Assembly: GCA_943371005.1 (NCBI GenBank)
Contig: CALRTB020000014.1
Coordinates: 1-64,000, forward strand
DNA length: 64,000 nucleotides
From: MRBY01 sp943371005
GTDB taxonomy: Bacteria > Cyanobacteriota > Cyanobacteriia > Cyanobacteriales > MRBY01
Direction of reading: 5' to 3'
The notes under the pieces: generated by a model
Told to the model about the DNA's origin: nothing
The model's database searches: none
Seen by the model: only the letters and a program-made list of their open reading frames with translations
Made by a program: the position numbers and the translations under genes
In this document: one piece after another, positions 32,782 to 40,967 of the stretch
Position numbering within the stretch: the stretch's first letter is position 1
Layout: every line of letters starts with the position of its first letter

Positions 32782-34629
32782 TTAAGTGCCAATATTCAGT
32801 AGCAAAAAACTTTGGTAAACAACAAAACTAAAGACCCAAGCTGTGACAAAGGGAATGATGATCGAAATGAGTAAATAACGCACTGATTTTGCCTCCCCCC
32901 AAATAGCACCGAGGGTCGTCAAACAGGGCATATAAATGAGGCTAAATAGGCAGTAACTAAAGCCCTGGGCAAAGGTAATACTATTGTTCAATTCTTGGGC
33001 TGTTGCAGCTTCGCTAAGGCCATAGAGAACAGCCAGGGCCGCAATTTGAACTTCTTTGGCAACAAAGCCAAACAACACGGAAATTGTCAGAAATGGATTA
33101 AAGCCTAGGGGAGCCATCAGTGGCTGAAATAAGCCACCAATTTGTCCGGCGTAGGTGTCGAGTCCGGCACTACCTTCGGGAAAACTCGTGAGCAACCAAA
33201 TCAGACTACTGCCGATAATCATGAAGGTTGAGAGACGCACCACAAATTCTTTCATCTCTCCCCATACCCTCAGGGCGACTTGGGGGAGGGTGGGAAGGCG
33301 ATAGGGGGGCAGTTCTAAAACAAAGGGATCCCGCACGGCAAAATATTTGAAACGACTCAAAATGGCAGCCACGATAAAGGCGGTGGCAAAACTCATCAGA
33401 TACAACACAAATAAGGCGATCGCCCCTTGATAGCCCGGCATCACCGCCGCGAGAATAAAGACAAATACCTGCAACCGCGCTGAACACAGAGAAAAAGGAA
33501 TCACCAACATCGCCAAGAGGCGCATCCCCCGACTGCGCATCACCCTCGTTCCCATAATCGCGGGCACATTACAGCCAAAGCCCATCATCTGTAGCACAAA
33601 GGTGCGCCCATCGAGACCCAAACGCCCCATGAGAGAATCCATTAAATAAGCCGCCCTAGACAGATACCCACTGCCTTCGAGGAAGCTCATCACGATAAAA
33701 AAGATTGCTACCAACGGCACAAATGATAACAATGCCGCAAAGCCAGCCCAAACCCCATCCAACAGTAAATCATGGAGTAGCGTTGGTAAGGGGGACAGCA
33801 GCGGTTCTAAAACGGCTCCCTGAAACCAACCCGTGACCGCATCCACCGGATCGGCACTGGGTAAACCGACTGTCCAGATGAGCCAAAAGACCCCAAACAT
33901 TGAGGCGAAAAAGATCGGTAACCCCCAAATTGAATGCAATAGAATGCCATCCAACACATTGGTAAAGGTGCGGATGGTGGGCGAGGGCATCTGTAATACC
34001 CCTTCAAGGATGGCATCCACCTCCTCGCTGTGGACGTAGTGATCATGGAGCGACTGGCTTAAATTTTGAATGCGATAGGCTTCTGCCTGTTCATGGACGG
34101 TGCGGGTAATGCATTGCACAACACGGGGACAACCTTCACCATATTTGGCACTAATGGCATAGACAGGCACACCAACCCGTTCGCTGATGGCGATCGCATC
34201 AAATTTGACCCCATAACGCTTGGCTTCGTCGGCAAGATTGAATACAGCGATCGCCGGCAGACCGAGGGACTTAATTTGCAAGAGTAAGCGTAGCTGGCGA
34301 TCGATCTGGGCCGCATTCAGCACCACCACCACCAAATTGACCGCATACTCCTCTAAAAATCGACGCACTACCTGCTCGTCATCAGAATAACCATTAAGGT
34401 CATAAATTCCCGGCAAATCGACACATTCAACAACCTCTTGATCGAGCTTGATCACCGCCCGAAATAAGTCCACCGTCAAACCCGGCCAGTTGGCGATCGC
34501 CGCATTCGCTTTCGTAACCCGATTAAAAAACGTCGATTTCCCCGTATTCGGATGTCCCACAAAGGCGATCCGCCGCGTTACATCCTTCCGTTGCGAGTTG
34601 ATCTGGGTTACATGGCAATGGCTAACCAT
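32782..34629 (-). CDS. feoB: Ferrous iron transporter B
   Basis: Fe2+ uptake GTPase-permease, 615 residues, the shorter cyanobacterial form. The N-terminal G domain has G1 GHPNTGKS (25-32), G3 DLPG (71-74), G4 NLAD (131-134) and G5 SAKYG. After a helical GDI-like region, a polytopic domain (about 235-615) has two gate-type repeats with GFGCNVPAIMGTRVMRSRG and LIYMPCLTTLGAIWGE. The conserved Cys in each are typical of FeoB. It is three bases downstream of feoA. feoC is absent. Expected to be repressed by Fur under iron sufficiency, though no clear Fur box is visible. Confidence 0.96.
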   Translation of the reverse strand: MVSHCHVTQINSQRKDVTRRIAFVGHPNTGKSTFFNRVTKANAAIANWPGLTVDLFRAVIKLDQEVVECVDLPGIYDLNGYSDDEQVVRRFLEEYAVNLVVVVLNAAQIDRQLRLLLQIKSLGLPAIAVFNLADEAKRYGVKFDAIAISERVGVPVYAISAKYGEGCPRVVQCITRTVHEQAEAYRIQNLSQSLHDHYVHSEEVDAILEGVLQMPSPTIRTFTNVLDGILLHSIWGLPIFFASMFGVFWLIWTVGLPSADPVDAVTGWFQGAVLEPLLSPLPTLLHDLLLDGVWAGFAALLSFVPLVAIFFIVMSFLEGSGYLSRAAYLMDSLMGRLGLDGRTFVLQMMGFGCNVPAIMGTRVMRSRGMRLLAMLVIPFSLCSARLQVFVFILAAVMPGYQGAIALFVLYLMSFATAFIVAAILSRFKYFAVRDPFVLELPPYRLPTLPQVALRVWGEMKEFVVRLSTFMIIGSSLIWLLTSFPEGSAGLDTYAGQIGGLFQPLMAPLGFNPFLTISVLFGFVAKEVQIAALAVLYGLSEAATAQELNNSITFAQGFSYCLFSLIYMPCLTTLGAIWGEAKSVRYLLISIIIPFVTAWVFSFVVYQSFLLLNIGT

Positions 34630-34632
34630 CGA

Positions 34633-34875
34633 TTAGACCTCTGCCACGATCACGGAAATATGCCGCGCTTCATCCCGCCGCATTGCAACCTCCGTTGTAC
34701 TGCCAATCCGCAAATGGAGTGGCCCTCCGAGGGCTGCTTTCCGTAAAACTTGAATGGGTTTATCAGGAAGAATTCCCATTGCCTCTAGGCGGGTGATCAA
34801 ACTTTGACCGTATTTACTATCAGAAATTTCACGGACTAGCGCGATTTGCCCCACAGCTAAGTCTAAAAGGGTCAT
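34633..34875 (-). CDS. feoA: Ferrous iron transport protein A
   Basis: An 80-residue SH3-like protein that activates FeoB at the cytosolic face. It shows the family pattern: an early MTLLDLAVGQIALVREI, then RLEAMGILPDKPIQVLRKAALGGPLHLRIG, and TTEVAMRRDEARHISV near the end. It is the first gene of the feoAB operon. Confidence 0.94.
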   Translation of the reverse strand: MTLLDLAVGQIALVREISDSKYGQSLITRLEAMGILPDKPIQVLRKAALGGPLHLRIGSTTEVAMRRDEARHISVIVAEV

Positions 34876-35183
34876 GCTGTCTATCCTCTAAGCGGATTGA
34901 TTTTGGAGAAAATAATAAAAAATATTCTCATTTATAACTTTATAACATTTTTGCATACCGCTAAATCAATGAAATCTTTTGTAACCAGATCTACATTCGT
35001 CTAGATCCCAGTTAGCGAAGTCTCACATTTGCAACAGAAAACCCTTAAACCTCTTTTGGTTCAAGAGCCTAGTTTATCTGGGTTTTCCAGGGATTTTAGA
35101 GCGATTAACTGGTTTTCGAAAACGTCTGTCCTTTAGCTCGGCGATTCCGTTTTTTCAGCCAAATAGTATAAATCACCATTGAG
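34876..35183 (-). other. Intergenic region upstream of feoA, with candidate operator and nested hairpin
   Basis: 308 bp with no gene. GGAGAAAATAAT...ATATTCTCA at 34905-34930 is an imperfect AT-rich inverted repeat about 30 bp before feoA, a possible Fur or promoter site. GAAAACCC (35037-35044) and GGGTTTTC (35080-35087) enclose CTCTT/AAGAG (35051-35055, 35063-35067). This is a nested stem-loop past the 3' end of the M23 peptidase gene. Confidence 0.4.
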
Positions 35184-36098
35184 TTATTGAATGGTTTGGT
35201 TGCGCCAAAGCTCTGGATCGATCGCCACTCCATTGACATAAAGTCCCCAGTGGAGGTGAGGCCCGGTCGAAGCGCCACTAGAGCCGACAGTGCCGATGGT
35301 TTGGCCCGCTTGGACAAAATCTCCTTCCTTGAGGTTGCTGGGAATACTGTTGAGGTGTAGGAAAACGCTAATAACACCCTGGCCATGGTCGATGCCGACG
35401 GTATTGCCGTGCACCTTAAAGCCATTTTTCTCGAAATCAATCAGAGCGACTTTCCCAGGGGCAGGAGCAACCACAGGGGAACCATAGCCCGCTGCATAGT
35501 CAACGCCGCGATGGTAGTAATCCTGGGCAAAAACGCCGTTGTAGTAGCGCCGCACCCCAAAAATCGTTGAAACGCGACCGCTATTGGGCCTGAGGAAAGG
35601 GCCAGTCCAATGTTTTGTGGGGGTAACGAGGGCTTTGAGGACTGCAACACGGTCAAGTTCGTATTGGGTTGCAGGGCCAGAACCACTGCCAGAAAGGGTG
35701 ATGCGCTGGGTCGGGAAACGGCGGTCTTGGACCCAAACGGCGAGATTGCGAGTCTCGTTACCGTCGCTGACCTGGAGGAGGGTTTTACCGTGGGGTTCGA
35801 GGGGGGAAGTGGGAATTAAAGCCCGGTAGCGATCGCCGGCTGGATCGAGGGGAAAAACGGGATAGGTATCGGCCTGGGTCGCGCCACTTTTCGTAAAGCG
35901 CACCGTTAACGTATCGGCCTGTTGAGGATCGAGGGTACCGGGGGGATCAATAATTACGGCCATGCTCTCCCCAAGCTTGGGACTGCTGGGATTGACTGTG
36001 ACTTGGAGTTGCGGTTCGCTGGTGGCTGATTCTGAAAACCCCACAACTAGGGCAAGGCTGGCAAAGAGGGGGAGAAAACGGGGAAAAGAAACAGTCAT
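35184..36098 (-). CDS. M23 (LytM-type) peptidase, exported
   Basis: A 304-residue cell-wall peptidase-like protein. An N-terminal signal segment (FPRFLPLFASLALVVGF) is followed by a beta-rich immunoglobulin-like domain (about 30-125). The M23 domain (about 170-300) carries the Zn ligands in HRGVDYAAGYGSPV (His, Asp) and GPHLHWGLYVNG (HxH). All ligands are intact, so it may be an active endopeptidase splitting peptidoglycan cross-links. It is a single gene. The neighbouring hfq is on the same strand, 64 bp upstream. Confidence 0.92.
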   Translation of the reverse strand: MTVSFPRFLPLFASLALVVGFSESATSEPQLQVTVNPSSPKLGESMAVIIDPPGTLDPQQADTLTVRFTKSGATQADTYPVFPLDPAGDRYRALIPTSPLEPHGKTLLQVSDGNETRNLAVWVQDRRFPTQRITLSGSGSGPATQYELDRVAVLKALVTPTKHWTGPFLRPNSGRVSTIFGVRRYYNGVFAQDYYHRGVDYAAGYGSPVVAPAPGKVALIDFEKNGFKVHGNTVGIDHGQGVISVFLHLNSIPSNLKEGDFVQAGQTIGTVGSSGASTGPHLHWGLYVNGVAIDPELWRNQTIQ

Positions 36099-36162
36099 GG
36101 TGAATTGCGTGAGGTCAACAGATTAAAGGGACGTACAGCAGGTGAAAAAGTTTACCGATAGT

Positions 36163-36372
36163 TTACGCTTTGACGTAGGCGATCGCCTGGCGAGAAATCA
36201 TAAATTCCTTAGTAGAGCTGCGGTCAATGACACAAAGGCAGTGGGGATCTTGCCATAAAATTCGGCCAATAATGACATCGTTGGTGATCAGTTTAATCTC
36301 CACTTCCCCCTTTACTTTGACGAAGCTCTGGATTCGACGCACACTCGGATAGCCCGTATTAAATTCTGTCAT
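36163..36372 (-). CDS. hfq: Cyanobacterial Hfq (Sm-like protein)
   Basis: A 69-residue Sm-fold protein. The Sm1-like part reads GEVEIKLITNDVIIGRILWQDPHCLCV and the Sm2-like part STKEFMISRQAIAYVKA. Cyanobacterial Hfq is divergent from the E. coli protein and in Synechocystis is needed for phototaxis and motility through binding to the pilus ATPase PilB1. The position, divergent from dapF across only 40 bp, recurs in cyanobacteria as I recall. Confidence 0.85.
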   Translation of the reverse strand: MTEFNTGYPSVRRIQSFVKVKGEVEIKLITNDVIIGRILWQDPHCLCVIDRSSTKEFMISRQAIAYVKA

Positions 36373-36412
36373 AATGGCGAATTAACTTTTATTGATAGCT
36401 TAACCGACAAGT

Positions 36413-37258
36413 ATGGTGCTGGAATTTACGAAATATCAAGGTCTGGGTAATGATTTTATTCTGCTGGATAATCGCCAGCAAGGGACGCCCCTCGTCACCC
36501 CGGAGCAAGCGATTCAACTGTGCGATCGCCACTTTGGCATCGGTGCCGATGGCGTTATTTTTGCCCTGCCCGGCGAAGCTGATGCCGACTATACCATGCG
36601 CATTTTTAACTCTGACGGTTCTGAACCAGAAATGTGCGGCAATGGAATTCGTTGTTTAGCCCGCTTTCTCGATCACCTAGAGGGGGGCAATCCGCCCGGC
36701 AAAACCTACAGCATCCATACCCTAGCAGGCATGATTCGACCCCGTTTAGAAGCCAATGAACTGGTACGGGTCGATATGGGTGAACCGGTCCTCACAGCAA
36801 CGGATATTCCCACCACCCTAAAAGACAGTAATGGCCAAGCCGTTAATCAGCCCCTCGAAGTGGCCGGGAAAACCTGGACTGTGACCTGTGTGAGCATGGG
36901 GAATCCCCACTGCATTACCTTTGTCGAAGATGTGGCGACGATCCCCCTAGAGGCGATTGGGAAAGACTTTGAACACCATCCGGCTTTTCCCCAACGGATC
37001 AATACCGAGTTTATTGAAGTGGTACGTCCCGACTACATCAAAATGCGGGTTTGGGAACGGGGTGCTGGGATTACCCTCGCTTGCGGGACAGGTGCCTGTG
37101 CGTCGGTGGTCGCCGGGGTCTTAACGGGTCATTGCGATCGCCTTTGTACCGTCGAACTACCAGGGGGCTGTCTCCAGATCGAATGGTCAGCGGCGGACAA
37201 TCACATTTATATGACGGGGCCAGCGGCCATTAGCTTCCAAGGGCAGGTCAGCCTTTAG
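36413..37258 (+). CDS. dapF: Diaminopimelate epimerase
   Basis: Interconverts LL- and meso-diaminopimelate for lysine and peptidoglycan synthesis. At 281 residues it shows the two pseudo-symmetric domains. The active-site Cys of the first is in MCGNGIRCLARF and of the second in ACGTGACAS. FTKYQGLGNDFILLDN opens the protein and ERGAGIT precedes the second Cys. The start ATG lies 40 bp from the divergent hfq start, so their promoters must overlap. Confidence 0.96.
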   Translation: MVLEFTKYQGLGNDFILLDNRQQGTPLVTPEQAIQLCDRHFGIGADGVIFALPGEADADYTMRIFNSDGSEPEMCGNGIRCLARFLDHLEGGNPPGKTYSIHTLAGMIRPRLEANELVRVDMGEPVLTATDIPTTLKDSNGQAVNQPLEVAGKTWTVTCVSMGNPHCITFVEDVATIPLEAIGKDFEHHPAFPQRINTEFIEVVRPDYIKMRVWERGAGITLACGTGACASVVAGVLTGHCDRLCTVELPGGCLQIEWSAADNHIYMTGPAAISFQGQVSL

Positions 37259-37301
37259 ATTGTGGCAGGTGTTTGGCCCCTTTTTGAATTTCTTCAATGG
37301 A

Positions 37302-38531
37302 TTACGAGACGACCAATAATCGGAAAGAAAAGATTGATCCTTCTGCCCAACTACTTTCGATTTCTAGGGATGTTCCCATCTGATTGAGGTAAGTTTCATA
37401 GAGTCCCAAGCCAGTGATCGTTCCGTTCGCAGTACGCGAGGGCAACGATTGCTGGTAAATATGATTACGAATTTGCTCAAGGGTTTCTGGCTTTATCCCT
37501 AAGCCTGTGTCCTCTACCCCTAATTCCACATATTGTTTGTATCGATGGGAAAATAGAGTCACCGTATCGCCGCGACGACAGTATTTTATTGCATTTATCG
37601 CTAATTTACGGAGGACAATCCTTACCAAATCTAGATTTCCAAGGGCCTGGAGTCCCGCTTCTAAGTCGAAGTGCAACTGGATATCTTTCTGCTGGGCAGG
37701 GTCTTGACACCATAACAAAATATAGTCGGTAATTGACTCCACAGCAAAAGGTTCCATGACCACGGATTGGGTCTGTAGATCTTGTATCGCCTTCTCCAGA
37801 CTTTGAAGAATTTTTTCTTCCATCCGATTAAATCCGGTAAAGACCTCAGAGATTGACTCTGTTGAATCATTGATTTCAGAAATCTGAACTTTGAGGCGTT
37901 CCATTGCTGCCCGACGATTAACCAAAGGACTCTTTAAATCATGGAACAATTTCGACAACAGCTGAGCCTTCATAGAATTACTGTGTTCGAGGGATTTAAT
38001 TTGTTCCGCCAGTAGCTGGATTTTTTCTTCTTTTTTCTTAAATTCATGACGTGAAATGATTAGGCGTTCTACAATGCGTGCCAACATTTTTAGCATGTCT
38101 CGCTCAATGGGAGTGAGAGAGCGAGGGCGACTGTCAAGTAGACACAATGTCCCTAGCTTATAACCATCTTCTGCTTGGATAGGCTGACCAGCATAAAAAC
38201 GAATATTCGGCTTGTTAATGACTAGAGGGTTATCCGAAAAACGCTCATCTACTAAAGCATCAGGCACCTCAAAGATGTCGTCACTATGGAGGGCATGACC
38301 ACAAAAGGAAATGTCTCGAGAAGTTTCGCATACGGCTAAGCCAATCTTTGCTTTGAACCATTGGCGATTGTCATCGACGAGGGAAATAAGCGCAATTTCA
38401 ACTCCAAATAGGCGAGCGGCGATAGCTACAATTTCATCAAATTCAGTCTCTTGGTAAGTATCCAAAAGATTGTATCGAAATAGCGACGTGAGACGTTCGG
38501 TTTCGTGGGGCAAAAGTTCTGGTTTACGCAT
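37302..38531 (-). CDS. GAF-domain sensor histidine kinase (copy 1)
   Basis: A 409-residue soluble sensor kinase. The N-terminal GAF domain (about 20-160) contains FCGHAL and GTLCLLDSRPRSL. A coiled coil follows, then the HisKA dimer with phospho-acceptor His197 (LFHDLKSPLVN). The HATPase domain has N box LAINAIKYC, G1 VEDTGLGIKP and G2 TGLGLYETYLNQMG. The GAF lacks the chromophore Cys-His pair of phytochromes, so the signal is unlikely to be a bilin. It is a tandem paralogue of the next gene and more AT-rich. No response regulator gene is adjacent. Confidence 0.9.
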   Translation of the reverse strand: MRKPELLPHETERLTSLFRYNLLDTYQETEFDEIVAIAARLFGVEIALISLVDDNRQWFKAKIGLAVCETSRDISFCGHALHSDDIFEVPDALVDERFSDNPLVINKPNIRFYAGQPIQAEDGYKLGTLCLLDSRPRSLTPIERDMLKMLARIVERLIISRHEFKKKEEKIQLLAEQIKSLEHSNSMKAQLLSKLFHDLKSPLVNRRAAMERLKVQISEINDSTESISEVFTGFNRMEEKILQSLEKAIQDLQTQSVVMEPFAVESITDYILLWCQDPAQQKDIQLHFDLEAGLQALGNLDLVRIVLRKLAINAIKYCRRGDTVTLFSHRYKQYVELGVEDTGLGIKPETLEQIRNHIYQQSLPSRTANGTITGLGLYETYLNQMGTSLEIESSWAEGSIFSFRLLVVS

Positions 38532-38647
38532 TAATTAGAGTTATGCTAATTTCTTTGTTTAATCACTTTTTAATGGTAACAAAACTTAAATTATACGGTC
38601 TCAAATTATCTTTGATTTTATGTGATTAAATGATCATCTATTAGGCT

Positions 38648-39937
38648 TTAGGGAGAAGAGGAAGCAATGACCGGGGCGATCGCCAACCGAAAAGAAAACG
38701 TCGATCCCTCGGTCCAGCGACTTTCAATCTCTAGGGCGGTGCCCATCTGGTTAAGGTAAGTCTGACAGAGCAATAGCCCCAGACCAGTCCCTTTCTCATT
38801 GTCGGTGCCTGGGGCTGACAGTTGATAGCTATAGCTGCGAATTTTCTTGAGGGTTTCTGGCTTCATCCCTAGTCCCGTATCCCTGACTCCCAATTCCACA
38901 TATTGGTCACTTTGATGCGCGAAAAGTGTGATCGTTTCACCATGGCGCGAATATTTCACCGCATTGCCCAGCAAATTACGCAGCACAACCCCGATGAGTT
39001 CCAAATTACCCAGGACTTGTAATTGGGGTGCCATTTCAACCTCCAAGGTCACATTTTTGCGTTGGGCGCAGTCTTGGCACCAGGGCAATACATAGTCGGC
39101 GATCGCCTCTACTCTGATCGCCTCAATGGGCACTGTTTGGGTCTGGAGTTGCTGTTGCGCCCATTGCAACATCTGCATGACCTTCGTTTCCGTTTGATCA
39201 AACTTTTTGCAGACTTCAGGAATTAAAATTCCTAGCTCCTCCGGTTCGAGGGCCTGGGCCGCCAAGAGTTCCATCACTGACCGGAAATTAATCAGGGGAC
39301 TGCGTAGATCATGGGATAACACCGCTAATAGCTGATCCTTGAGGCGATTGCTTTGGTCGAGGGATTGCACTTGTACCGTGAGCAATTTAATTTTGTTCTG
39401 CTTCCGCTTCAGATTACGGCGTAAACGGAGTAAATCTTCCACCTGGCCCGCCAGCATTTGTAGCAGTTCCCGTTCTGCAGCGGTCAATGTGCGGGGTTGC
39501 TCATCAATTAAACAGAGAGTGCCGAGGGGATGTCCATCCCCAGAGCGGATGGGATAACCAGCATAGAAGCGAATGTAGGGTGCTCCCGTAACGAGGGGGT
39601 TGTCGCAAAAGCGCTCATCAGCCAAAGTATCCGGAATTTCAAAAATATCTAATCCTTGAATGGCATGGTCACAAAAGGAAATATTACGGGGGGTTTCGTT
39701 CGCCGCTAAGCCGACCTTCGCCTTGAACCACTGCCGACAATCGTCCACCAGGGAAATCAAGACAATCTTGACCTGAAACAGTCGCGCCGCGAGGTTGACA
39801 ATGCTATCAAATTCAGGTTCCTGGGGAGTATCTAAAAGATCCTGTTGGAACAATGATTTGAGACGTTCTGCTTCGTGGGGCAAAGGTTCGGGGGGGCGCA
39901 TCACTTCAGGATTTCCTTGCTGCTGTGAAAAGATCAT
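38648..39937 (-). CDS. GAF-domain sensor histidine kinase (copy 2)
   Basis: About 429 residues from ATG 39937, which has GGAGAG immediately upstream. Same architecture as copy 1: GAF with FCDHAI and GTLCLIDEQPRTL, coiled coil, HisKA with the phospho-His in VLSHDLRSPLIN (about residue 209), and HATPase with LLGNAVKYS, VRDTGLGMKP and KGTGLGLLLCQTYLNQMG. The two proteins align end to end, indicating a tandem duplication. This copy keeps the more canonical N and H boxes. It is 116 bp upstream of copy 1 on the same strand. Cognate regulator unknown. Confidence 0.9.
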   Translation of the reverse strand: MIFSQQQGNPEVMRPPEPLPHEAERLKSLFQQDLLDTPQEPEFDSIVNLAARLFQVKIVLISLVDDCRQWFKAKVGLAANETPRNISFCDHAIQGLDIFEIPDTLADERFCDNPLVTGAPYIRFYAGYPIRSGDGHPLGTLCLIDEQPRTLTAAERELLQMLAGQVEDLLRLRRNLKRKQNKIKLLTVQVQSLDQSNRLKDQLLAVLSHDLRSPLINFRSVMELLAAQALEPEELGILIPEVCKKFDQTETKVMQMLQWAQQQLQTQTVPIEAIRVEAIADYVLPWCQDCAQRKNVTLEVEMAPQLQVLGNLELIGVVLRNLLGNAVKYSRHGETITLFAHQSDQYVELGVRDTGLGMKPETLKKIRSYSYQLSAPGTDNEKGTGLGLLLCQTYLNQMGTALEIESRWTEGSTFSFRLAIAPVIASSSP

Positions 39938-40044
39938 TTTCTCTCTCCAAGGTACCCAAACTAGAAATATTTTGTGCGCCACCGTAACACCCAGGGATCT
40001 TGGCGTTGCTAGGGGGTCATTGTGACTAGATTTTTCAGTGGCTT

Positions 40045-40797
40045 TTAAAGGGGGGCAAGGGCCGGGGCGATCGCCAAATTACTGGTGACTGTTTGTACAT
40101 CATCAAGGGCTTCGATCATTTCAATCATCTTGAGGATCGTTTCGATCTGTACCTCGTCGGTGAGGTTCATTTCCGTCTCTGGGAACCACCGTAACTCCGC
40201 CTCTTTTACCGTAAAGCCTGCATCTTGCAAGGTTTGGTTGAGGTGTTCGAGGTTCTCGACGGCGCTGAGCACTTCCACCTCATCACTATCTTCAATGGCA
40301 CTGTAGCCTTCCGCTTCGCCGATTAAGGATGCTTCTAATAGGGCTTCTTCATCAATTTCGCCAGTGAGCGTCACAACACCTTTGTGGCTAAACATCCAGC
40401 TCACACAACCCGTTTCTCCCAAGTTGCCACCATTTTTACTAAAGGCAGAACGTAAGTCCGCCGCTGTGCGGTTACGGTTATCGGTGAGGGCTTCGATCAA
40501 AATGGCCACGCCCCCGGCCCCATAGCCTTCGTAGCGAATTTCTTCGTAATTAGCCTCGCCATCATTGTATGTACCCGCCCCTTTGGCGATCGCCCGTTCG
40601 ATATTTTCATTGGGGATACCAGCGGCCTTCGCCTTTTCAATGGCCGTACGGAGTTGAAAATTGCCCGCCGGATCAGGGAGACCATGGCGAGCCGCAACAA
40701 TGATCGCCCGAGATAACTGGGTAAACGTTTTTCCCTTCTTGGCATCAACCCGTGCCTTTTGCCGTTTAATATTTGCCCACTTACTATGTCCAGCCAT
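40045..40797 (-). CDS. yebC: YebC/PmpR-family protein
   Basis: A 250-residue YebC-type protein beginning MAGHSKWANIKRQKARVDAKKGKTFTQLSRAI. It has the conserved YEGYGAGGVAILIEALTDNRNRT and GCVSWMF blocks. Family members were annotated as transcription regulators. More recent work links YebC proteins to ribosomes and translation of polyproline stretches. 250 residues is the usual length. It is a single gene with low ambiguity in the start. Confidence 0.95.
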   Translation of the reverse strand: MAGHSKWANIKRQKARVDAKKGKTFTQLSRAIIVAARHGLPDPAGNFQLRTAIEKAKAAGIPNENIERAIAKGAGTYNDGEANYEEIRYEGYGAGGVAILIEALTDNRNRTAADLRSAFSKNGGNLGETGCVSWMFSHKGVVTLTGEIDEEALLEASLIGEAEGYSAIEDSDEVEVLSAVENLEHLNQTLQDAGFTVKEAELRWFPETEMNLTDEVQIETILKMIEMIEALDDVQTVTSNLAIAPALAPL

Positions 40798-40967
40798 TGC
40801 GAATGCTCAAATCAAATCATTACTATTGCGCTTTTCAACCATAACAGGCCGCCAATACACAACAGATGCTCAACCTGTCAGTAAAACTTTACCTTGGGTA
40901 ATCCACCCGAAAGATTAGGTTATCCTGATTGTAATTGACATTTTCTGTATTTTTTGACCTGCGTTGG

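Noticed and set aside
35105..35440. A minus-strand 111-codon frame inside the M23 peptidase gene
   Set aside because: Same strand but a different frame from the peptidase. The HRGVD and HLHWG zinc motifs belong to the peptidase frame.
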